From assembly GCA_010093685.1 (NCBI GenBank), contig MU006231.1, positions 62,001-126,000 on the forward strand: a stretch of 64,000 nucleotides of DNA, read 5' to 3'. Of the stretch, positions 56,388 through 64,000 are shown piece by piece (positions within the stretch are counted from its first letter, which is position 1; each line of letters opens with the position of its first letter). The DNA is from Ophiobolus disseminans. Lineage: Eukaryota > Ascomycota > Dothideomycetes > Pleosporales > Phaeosphaeriaceae. The notes beneath the pieces are model-generated. The model had not been told where the DNA came from, searched no databases, and was given only the letters and a program-made list of their open reading frames with translations. Position numbers and translations under genes: made by a program.

Positions 56388-58832
56388 GATGTCTCAGTGG
56401 TTATAACAAGTGAATGCTAGAAGAATCGCGGAGGGAGAAAGACGCGATGTTCGCGGAAGAGGAAATGCCGTTCGTGAGCGATGCGAAGATGCGGCGCAGA
56501 GATCTCAAATGAGAGATGAACGAGCGCAAGGTAAGGCTGATAGCATCGATGCGCGCGAGCGGGGAGGTCTAAGTTTAAGTCGAGGCAGTGTTCTTCAGGG
56601 GTTGTGGCTGGCTCATTTGCTAGCTGCCAATTGCAAAAGCGTAAGAAAGCCTCGCAGACACATCCTTGCCCTCTTCGGCAACTCTGAGACGGACGGCGCC
56701 CGTCTCGTCCAATGCCATCGCGTCAGCGCGGGCCCGACGGCTCTTGGACTGGGGGCCGAATGCCCAGCCTCCTCGTACTTCGAGAGGCAAGAGCCTCTTC
56801 AATATCCTCAGGATCCTGGCGGAGCCGGTCTAGGGCAGAGAGGCATCGAAGTGCGATCGCCACTCCGTCGAGTTCAACACTTTCCATTGCTTTTGCAAGA
56901 CCGGCTGCGATCGAGATGTCGGCGAAGCCACGTTAGTGGGAGGCCTGACAGGCTTAGACCAGGCCGATGGAAGAGACTGCACGAAACCGCATCCATGTTG
57001 CGAAGCAGGTCCGCAGCGACTAAGAGGTCGAAATATTCAAGGAAAAAGAAACCTGAGCAGTAGTACCGCATTCTTGTGCATGCTTCCAGTAACACGACTC
57101 CGCCTGACGCTCGACGTGAGATTGCACTGTTGGCGTCGCAGATATCGTCGAATGGAAGGATCCTTGCGATCAACGAGATTTACGAAAGTAACATACCCTG
57201 CATTGCTTTATCGAACGCCGACATTTGCAGTCTCAAGATGTAGACCAGAGGTGGAATTCGAGCACGCGGGAACGTTGGCGATGATCGCGACCGGGGTCAT
57301 CAGCCTGACTCGATCGGGAGGCCGTCACGCCGTGCTGATGAGTTCGAGTCTGCCAAGCCGCGCTAGCCCTCGGCCCGTTTCTCGCTCCGTGAGACGATCT
57401 CCTCAGCCAACTCAACTCATTGCTGTCCATCCTTACCTGTAGTCTAGACTACATGATTTAGCTCGTTGTTTCTAAATTACAATGGCGCGTACTCACGCAA
57501 CCTCCTTCACTACGTTACTAGGCAGTCTACTATCGCATGCCACAAAGGATAAGTGAAAATGACAGGGGCTCTAAAATGTGAGCAGTCGTCGCAAAGAGCT
57601 ACCGTAGTCTAGCTAATTAAGAGTATTGTTTACTTTTCTTAAGAGCTTCTAATTTATTCGGCACTTTCTTGCTTTCCCTGCCATTTTCGCTCGTATGCAA
57701 CAGGAGGCGGTAGCTATGCCACCCGCAGGCTCCTGAGGTCGACATCAACTGACACGATCGTGCACGAATAACAATTTCAGTATGACACCATCTGACAAAT
57801 GAGGTATTAGCACAATACTCACACTAAGACGCAGCGTGAAGCCACCCAATTAGGGCTACTTTACAGGCTTCAAATGGCGCTCGCAGTGTTGAGGGGGGTT
57901 TCTCACGCGACCTTGATAGTGTGGATTCCCTAAAGTATTTTTGATGGCTGACTGTCGAGACTGACAACACTTGGATTCCATCGTCAACAAATTCCCTCAA
58001 ACGAATCTACATCAAGGAAGCACGCAGTCAGTTCAAGCTCGACGGATCGCTCCATGTTCTTACACTGCTCGTAGACAAAGCCATTCCGTTGTCAAAATTG
58101 CCGCTTTCATGTCATTTATAGCTTGCCAGGGTGCCACGAAAAGACTTACCTACGTCCTCTCATCGCCCTGGTCTTCCGCTACCACCTTCACATTGTGCGT
58201 TGGATCGATGCGGTGTAAAGTCGGGACATTATCAGGCCAGCTATGTGGCGTTTGTGTTGCATTCTAGTTTGGTGCTGCAAACCAAATCCCGTCGTCTAGC
58301 GTGGCCATGGAGAGTAATTGTGGCAAGTAAGATTACGCAGGACGCCGCGTTTCCAATTGGTCTATTGTTTGCAATGTGGGTATATCGATACAGAGGGTGA
58401 GGCGTTTGAAAAACAGCCTACAAACGGTAAGAGGGTGCAACTACAAAAGCGAAACTCGAGATTTGGGGATCTAACAACGATGACGCCTGAGTATTAGAGA
58501 GTCAAAAGTAAATGTTAAGACGTAGCCATGCATAACAAACAAACGTAAAACATAATGAACTTTTTCTTTGTATGTAAACACCAATAACAAACCACGTGAG
58601 AAATGCTGTGACCTCATCAAAGCCGCAACATCTCGCTGTAAGAATAAACTTCATCGCAAAAGGAAATCAGGGTATCGTAAAGAAGACCTAGGATCGCACC
58701 TTTAAAAAGCAAAATGCACGCTAACTCCAAATTGAAACCAGAGCCACCACCGCAGATATCCCATACGCCAATTCTTTTCAAAAGATCAAAACCTTGTCCC
58801 ATGTTCAAGCCACCCGACTCAAAGGCCGCACC
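56388..58832. other. Long gene-poor stretch with coding debris
   Basis: No intact gene in about 2.4 kb. On the minus strand at about 56620-57215 there are protein-like pieces in several frames (FDDICDANSAISRRASGGVV, GLAKAMESVELDGVAIALRC, DETGAVRLRVAEEGKDVSAR). Candidate splice sites give conflicting phases; this looks like a decayed gene. 57450-58800 is AT-richer and empty as far as I can see. Confidence 0.45.
56620..57215 (-). pseudogene. possible decayed gene, family unknown
   Basis: Three protein-like stretches on the minus strand (57173-56990, 56930-56720, 56802-56620) follow each other but need one-base shifts or doubtful splice sites to join. A plausible first exon (MSAFDKAMQ with a GTATGT donor) lies just upstream at about 57192-57220. 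No domain recognised. Confidence 0.3.
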
Positions 58833-60320
58833 TCACTCCCCAACAACCGTCAACACCCCGGTTTCCTTCAACGCCGCGTCCAGGACCTCGAAGTTCATCT
58901 TCGCCATGGGCGGATACACGCGCATCTTCTCGGGCTCCCCGTCGGCATTGACCTCGCGCGGAAACGTCGCTTTCATATACGCGCGCAGCTCGTCTTTCAG
59001 CGTCTGGGGCGTGAGACGTGAGTGGTAGATGGTGCTCAAGCCTTCCACCTGCATACGCGTGATATGTCCATCGCCTTTGCTCGTGTCGTGGAAATGCGGG
59101 CTGCGCGTTCCGATCTGGAGGATATGTACGTTGCGGGCGTCGGACGGGGTTGGCGGCGTTGGCGAGCTGGATACGCAGGGCGTGAAGATGGGTGAGGAGG
59201 CTGGGGTGGCTGTTGAGGAGACCGTGTAGGCTGGAGTGAGGAGGTTTTCTTCGGCTGCGAGGGTTGCCATGACGTTGTGCAGCTGTTCGACGCCGTGCGT
59301 AGTGTTGCTTATGTCGTCTCGGCGCCCGAATTGCTCCCATGCGTCGATGAGCTGGAAGGGTTCGACTGCGTAGCGCGTTGCGAAACGTAGCTCCATGGCG
59401 AGATCGAGGCTCATGGCGTGTTCGCCTGCGTTGCCGGTCTGGATGAGCGCGTCTTGGGTGTCGCCATCCACCACTGCATCGAGGAAGCGATTCATCCACT
59501 CATTTACGAGGAGTGAGCTGCGTCCGTATTTCTCGAGGACGAGTTTGTTGTCTTTGACCTTGGGCTTCGAGTTCCACTTGATACGTACCATGGCATGAGC
59601 CTCTGCTGTATCGGTGTGGTGTAGTGCGTAGTGTAGACCGGCTGCGTAGACTTTGCAGTACTCATGGACAGCGCTAGGGACCAAGTTGTCGGCATCGATG
59701 AAGCCAATAAAATCTTTGCCAGCGAGTTTTGCGATCGCCACGCTGATCATCATGGCTTCTCCTTTGCCAGAGCGAATGCGCATACCAGATTCTTGAGAGA
59801 GACTGGGATCGAGTACGATATCAGGCATGCCAGCGGCGTGGAAAGCTTGTGCGAGACATTCATCTTGCTGGTGAACGACGATTCCCTGTCGCTGCGCGTC
59901 GTTACAAAACTCTGTAAGCAGTTCGCGTTCGGCCTCGAATTTCAAGGGATCGCTGTTCGAGACCAGAATGATTAGGCAATCGTGCGGGACACCGCGCAGT
60001 ACGCCGTCGAGAATATCTTGCTCCTCGTTCATGCAAGGAATGACAATGGCAGTGCGAGACTCGATCGCTCGCAGTGATTCACAAGAAAACGCAACCTTTG
60101 TGTTGTCGTTTGCTTTTTTAGTACCGGTACCGTTGGGCGTTTTCAGGCATTTCGTCTCCGCCGAATCGGAAGCATCGAGCTCAATTACGCGAAATAGACC
60201 TTGAATTTTGACGTTGCCAATTTGTGCTGATGCTGAATTTGTACTTAGTCTCATGACGAAGGAGTGAGTCGAGACTTGAAGTTTTGATTGCGATGAGCAA
60301 TGGATTGTACCGGATCGCAT
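58833..60320 (-). CDS. mpgS: mannosyl-3-phosphoglycerate synthase
   Basis: Transfers mannose from GDP-mannose to 3-phosphoglycerate, the first step to mannosylglycerate, a compatible solute. Single exon; up to 495 residues, with the second Met (MRLSTNSASAQIG, 60254) also possible. Family marks: RTAIVIPCMNEEQDILDGVL, ILVSNSDPLKFEAE, RSGKGEAMMISVAIAKLAGK, the metal-binding FIDADNLVPSAVHEYCKVYA, MVRIKWNSKPK, YGRSSLLVNEWMNRFLDAVV, TGNAGEHAMSLDLAMELRFA and YAVEPFQLIDAWEQFG. A low-complexity Ser/Thr/Pro insert follows (ATPASSPIFTPCVSSSPTPP), then IGTRSPHFHDTSKGDGHI. The gene type is best known from archaea, thermophilic bacteria and some fungi and algae. No mannosyl-phosphoglycerate phosphatase gene is adjacent. 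Confidence 0.93.
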   Translation of the reverse strand: MRSGTIHCSSQSKLQVSTHSFVMRLSTNSASAQIGNVKIQGLFRVIELDASDSAETKCLKTPNGTGTKKANDNTKVAFSCESLRAIESRTAIVIPCMNEEQDILDGVLRGVPHDCLIILVSNSDPLKFEAERELLTEFCNDAQRQGIVVHQQDECLAQAFHAAGMPDIVLDPSLSQESGMRIRSGKGEAMMISVAIAKLAGKDFIGFIDADNLVPSAVHEYCKVYAAGLHYALHHTDTAEAHAMVRIKWNSKPKVKDNKLVLEKYGRSSLLVNEWMNRFLDAVVDGDTQDALIQTGNAGEHAMSLDLAMELRFATRYAVEPFQLIDAWEQFGRRDDISNTTHGVEQLHNVMATLAAEENLLTPAYTVSSTATPASSPIFTPCVSSSPTPPTPSDARNVHILQIGTRSPHFHDTSKGDGHITRMQVEGLSTIYHSRLTPQTLKDELRAYMKATFPREVNADGEPEKMRVYPPMAKMNFEVLDAALKETGVLTVVGE

Positions 60321-61707
60321 GACAATATTTTGAGCTTTTTAGGCTAAGAGGGCTTGAAGTGTAGTGAGTGAACAATGATGTGGGGTGGAGGAGGTGGACT
60401 AGCGGGTGCCGCGAGCGTGAGCAAACAGTGAGAGTGGAGTTGAAGATAAGAAGCAGAGATAGTGAGGTCGAGTCATACTGAAGTTCCGGTGAGTGATGGA
60501 AGGTGTGACCTTCTCCCCTGGTAGGCGAGCAGGAGTGAACGACGTTTGCGAGACAATCGCTCGTAACGAGTCAACGGCTAGCCCCCACGTGCTTTGCCTA
60601 GTGTGAATTGCGAGTAAAGCGACAAATTTTCGACGTAGCTGGTAGCAAATTTAGAAGCCTAAACAACGACTTAGATTCGCTAGCCAGTGTCTAACTCTTG
60701 CGAAGTGCGTTCTTTGGACTTCTCGTGGAGTTAGTCACTGCTCCAGCCGCGGCTGAGGGAGAGATAATTGGCCACTTAGACCATGCTTTTGCAAAGGAGA
60801 CAAGAATTCCGGTCAAGTATGTAAGTCTACTGGGATATCATCCAATCAGAGAGTGAGAACGTAATGGGACGTCTGCAGACGAATGATGTAAGAGCGCAGA
60901 GGGCGCACTGGTGCGCATCATCGGAAGTCAGACGTCACTTGTCCATACGATGTTAGGAGTACCTACGTGGAACCAGAGGGTACAAAGCCTGCATATTGAT
61001 GATGGCTTTGCTTGATAATTTCGGAGCCGAGCGAGCAGCAGAAGCTCAACAATGGGACTTTCGAGACTCCTCGCGTGTGGCGAACATCGTGGCTCTTGCA
61101 TTGTAGTCCTTAGCGCGAGATCTAGGGATAGATCACCGTAGTGACGCAAGATCTGTTTATGCGCCGCCTTAAATAGTGTACCTTTGAAGGGAGCCTGTAC
61201 GATTAAGACTTTTGCAAGTGCAGGTACTTAATCATTCTTATCCAATACCGTGACTTTGCTGGGTTGGAGAGGATGCACTGCCGTTGTTAGCGTGACGCAA
61301 AACCGGGATCCGGGATCCCATCGGTTCGGCGACTCGCTAGCGAGGACGACCAGTCCCGCTGAAGAGGCAGCTGGAAGTGAGGCTGACAGGCAGATGCGGG
61401 TGGTTCCAAGAACGACGGACAAAAACTAGCTCGCTTGGCTTCAGCAGCGTTAGATATACGTTTCTAGGTGTGTCATATAAAATAGACACTTGCACTTGCA
61501 CCTGCACGGCACTGCAACGCAGAATAGGAGCGTGAGTTGAGACCGGAAAGAGCACATGGACGGCGCGTCCTGCTAGCGCGAGGACAAAACGCCGATGACG
61601 TTTGTAGGGCTTAGTGATCACATAACGTCCTCCAACGCCTCTATGCAAAAAGCAAACATTCTTATTCGAGCCCCAACATATCCTCTCAGCTTCCAAGCTC
61701 TGCCATC
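60321..61707. other. Intergenic upstream of mannosyl-phosphoglycerate synthase gene
   Basis: About 1.4 kb without a convincing gene. Should include the promoter of the synthase and the 3' flank of the next minus-strand gene. A direct GGGATCC/GGGATCC doublet lies at 61309-61320. Confidence 0.45.
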
Positions 61708-63050
61708 TTATAGTGCTATACCACTCCACATCCTCGTTATAGTATCGCCAGCCAGCTCAGCCACTGGACTTGGCAGCTCGTTGACTTTCTCCTGCACTTC
61801 GAGTTCATTGGCCTGCTGCCTCGGATCCTGGAGTTCAGCTATTTCTGGAGCGTCGGGGCCAGCTGGTATCACTTCTTGGTCGGTTGGTAATGATCTTATT
61901 CCTCGCCTGCGCCGTGTGCAGAGGAGGACGATGACTATGGCTAAGATAACGACGCCCAAGAACGCGCCAAAGCCTATGCCAGCCTTTGCGCTAGAGCTCA
62001 ATTTGGTAGCGTTAGATGGGCCAGGAGCCGACGTGGCTCCTGGATCACTGATGGTGGAGCCTGGTGACGTCGTGGGAGAGGATGAATATGACGCCGAACT
62101 TGTTGCAGTGTAGTTGAGATACAGTCGCTGTGCGAGTAACGATCCACACGGTGGCTCAGACAGCGATAGATCCTTTTCTTGCCAGAAGACTACGGGGAGC
62201 CATACGATTAGTGTCGCGACCGTCATTACAGTCGAGTTACGCGTCAAGTCCCTATCAATGATTGTGGCCATTCGCGCCGCAACACGACTAGCTGGAGAGT
62301 CGTCCATGGTGACGGTTGGTCTGTATGGTCGATATGCGGTGATTATGCCAAAGATACTACTCAAGCAGTACTTATTTTGCGGCGACCCATTGAATGGTTC
62401 AAATTTGAAGTCTCTATTTCCAATAATCAGTAAAGCTTGTATCGATGTTGACAATTCGAGAAAATCTCTTCCATCTTGTACTTGTCGCATTCCGCGACTA
62501 TGAGGTTGCCAGAGACTCGCCTGTGGCAGCACTCGGCGCCCCACATCCGAGCGGATTTGATGGTCATAAAATGCTCTCTTGTATAACGTTATTCAGTTAT
62601 GGTGACCATATAGTATCCATCCGGGCAGACCCCTGGATAATAATACCCATCGTATACGCTTGTTGCGCGATCACTATATTGGTTGTTGTATACTGAGACT
62701 CTGGTGATTTCGCGTGATCGAGGACCGTCGGGGGATACTTGACTCCACACGCTATCACACCTAGGCGTGTAGCTCAATGCCGCTGTAAGAGGTGGAAATT
62801 TCCCATTAGTGACCTCAAAATTGCCGCCGTGGTCTCCGAAGGAGGTGATCATGGCCGCCTGGGCAATGCCGGCCATTACGTAGGTGACACCAGAGCTTAG
62901 ACTATGCAGCGTGCGTGAACTTCCGGTAGACTCTACGTGAAATTTTGTTGTTGAACGTAAAGCGAGACGTAAGCGAGAGACTCTGATACAGGACCTTAGG
63001 AGACAGGTTGTCATATTCGTCCGGAGTAGAGAAGACATGTCATCGCACAC
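61708..63050 (-). CDS. Cys-rich single-pass membrane protein, exon structure unresolved
   Basis: The N-terminal frame (from about 63050) contains GKFPPLTAALSYTPRCDSVW, RVSVYNNQYS and SVYDGYYYPGVCPDGYYM, which match the ectodomain of a common fungal surface-protein family (Y-x-PGVCP-x-GY). A CC pair follows in another frame (WGAECCHRRVSGN, about 62520-62565). The C-terminal frame has a Ser/Thr stalk (SYSSSPTTSPGSTISDPGAT), one transmembrane helix (GIGFGAFLGVVILAIVIVLL), basic CTRRRRG and a short acidic tail ending at 61708. At least two introns are needed to connect them, one probably starting GTCACC after GYYM at about 62605. No clear signal peptide was fixed. Confidence 0.55.
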
Positions 63051-63428
63051 TCGTCTTTGCCGCCGAACTGTAATAAGTGTCTTTCTCGTGCTACAGAGTC
63101 AACGTGAGCTAGCCCATTTGATCAGCGGCGAGTAGAAAAATAGAGGGCTGTGAAACTTGGTAAACTACAGGGCAACTGCATATTCGAACCGTGGCAGCCC
63201 AGTGTACGCGCAGTGACATGTAGCACTGCAATGTACGCGCAAGCACGAGACGCTTGAACCAAAACAAACACCATGTGGCCTGGGCTTTCAGGAACCTTGT
63301 AAGGCACGACATTTATTTTCGTCGCTTCTCTTGAGAACTTCCAGCAGGGGCTGAATGACATATAACTGACCGCCCGCACTACTGCGAATACCCTCAGCCC
63401 TCACTCAAGACTCTTCAAAATCATACAG
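63051..63428. other. Intergenic
   Basis: Gap between two minus-strand genes; nothing seen. Confidence 0.45.
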
Positions 63429-64000
63429 CTAACCCTCCCAGTCCGCCCGACACACACACCCCACCCCCTTAACATGCATAACCCCCGTCCCCACCGCATC
63501 CACCATCCACTCGCCCCACTCCCCCTCATGCCTCACCACAGCTCTCACCTCGCCCATCAGCACCCTCACCTCCTCACTCCCCCTCAGAAAATCCCTCAAC
63601 TTTCGCGCACAATCCGTCGCACTCGCCGCTTTGTCTTGCTTAATCATACGCTCCAGCCGCACCACCAACGCCCCGTAGATATCCATGCTTTCTTCGAATT
63701 TCAGGAGTGCGGTAGCGGCGGCTTTGATGCGCAGTGTGTCTTCGCGCGTGGCGGATGTGCAGGGGAGACGGCGTTGCGGACGCGCGGTGTAGAAGGAGCC
63801 TGGGGCGCGGAGGACGAGGGCGGAGAAGGAGGAGCAGGATGTGAAGCTGAAAGTGGCGTTTGTAGGCAGGGTTTGTGGCTTTAGTGATGAAGTTTCGGGC
63901 GCAAGGACGGTTTCATCATCGGATTCGGTCTCAGTGTCGTGATCTGAGGCGTATATCATGGAGTCGGTGTAGCTGAGGCCGAAGCCAGTGCGTTGTTTCT
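63429..64000 (-). CDS. unidentified protein, C-terminal part (runs off right edge)
   Basis: The frame is open from the window edge (KQRTGFGLSYTDSMIYASDH) to a TAG at 63429, about 190 residues. It has an acidic stretch (DTETESDDETVLAPE) and then a helical C-terminus: TLRIKAAATALLKFEESMDI, YGALVVRLERMIKQDKA, ARKLRDFLRGSEEVRVLMGE and VRHEGEWGEWMVDAVGTGVM. The helical, Leu/Arg-rich end could belong to a fungal regulatory protein, but no motif decides it. The start is outside the window. Confidence 0.6.
   Translation of the reverse strand, partial: KQRTGFGLSYTDSMIYASDHDTETESDDETVLAPETSSLKPQTLPTNATFSFTSCSSFSALVLRAPGSFYTARPQRRLPCTSATREDTLRIKAAATALLKFEESMDIYGALVVRLERMIKQDKAASATDCARKLRDFLRGSEEVRVLMGEVRAVVRHEGEWGEWMVDAVGTGVMHVKGVGCVCRADWEG

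Noticed and set aside
56410..57063. 217-codon plus-strand frame
   Set aside because: Arg/Ser/Gly-rich with no recognisable segment; the minus strand is more protein-like here.

Overview
The window is nuclear DNA of a filamentous ascomycete. Nearly every gene has short (about 45-65 nt) GT-AG introns, often with a CTAAC/CTGAC-type branch site just before the acceptor. The gene set is fungal: class V myosin, Bmt2, Tim8, HET, fungal CorA-like, PNP_UDP and TPR proteins, ArsH, mannosyl-3-phosphoglycerate synthase and cysteine-rich single-pass surface proteins. Intron style and gene content fit Dothideomycetes; that placement is an inference. No tRNA, rRNA, CRISPR array or intact transposon was seen.

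Left part (1-35.9 kb) is mostly core metabolism and housekeeping: an edge-truncated HET-domain gene, myosin V (5 exons), 3-phosphoglycerate dehydrogenase, glucose-6-phosphate dehydrogenase (9 exons), ribosomal proteins eL33 and uL23, a rhodanese/Cdc25-like protein, a methyltransferase, an expansin-like secreted protein, rRNA methyltransferase Bmt2, small Tim chaperone Tim8, a small nuclear-type protein, a bZIP factor, a monocarboxylate-type MFS carrier and ArsH. Between them lie decayed genes: an unidentified minus-strand pseudogene (17.2-18.2 kb) and an amidase pseudogene (25.6-27.5 kb), followed by a diverged tandem repeat at 27.8-28.3 kb.

Middle part (36.5-53.1 kb) is an accessory block of fungal self/non-self-type domains: a 1580-residue TPR protein, a PNP_UDP phosphorylase-like protein, a CorA-like gene with a premature stop, a vWA-alpha-kinase fusion and a large ankyrin protein split by a one-base homopolymer shift. 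The PNP protein ends, and the TPR protein begins, with a similar short Gly/Asn-rich motif (SGVQVGHNAGHMNNTF against YGNQVAYNYGSVSNYF). This layout resembles amyloid-signalling effector/receptor pairs around fungal NOD-like receptors, but no nucleotide-binding domain is present. It is the best candidate here for an undescribed system.

Right part (53.1-64 kb) carries a GNAT acetyltransferase, two single-pass cysteine-rich membrane proteins, a mannosyl-3-phosphoglycerate synthase (compatible-solute synthesis), long gene-poor stretches, and the C-terminal part of an unidentified protein running off the right edge.
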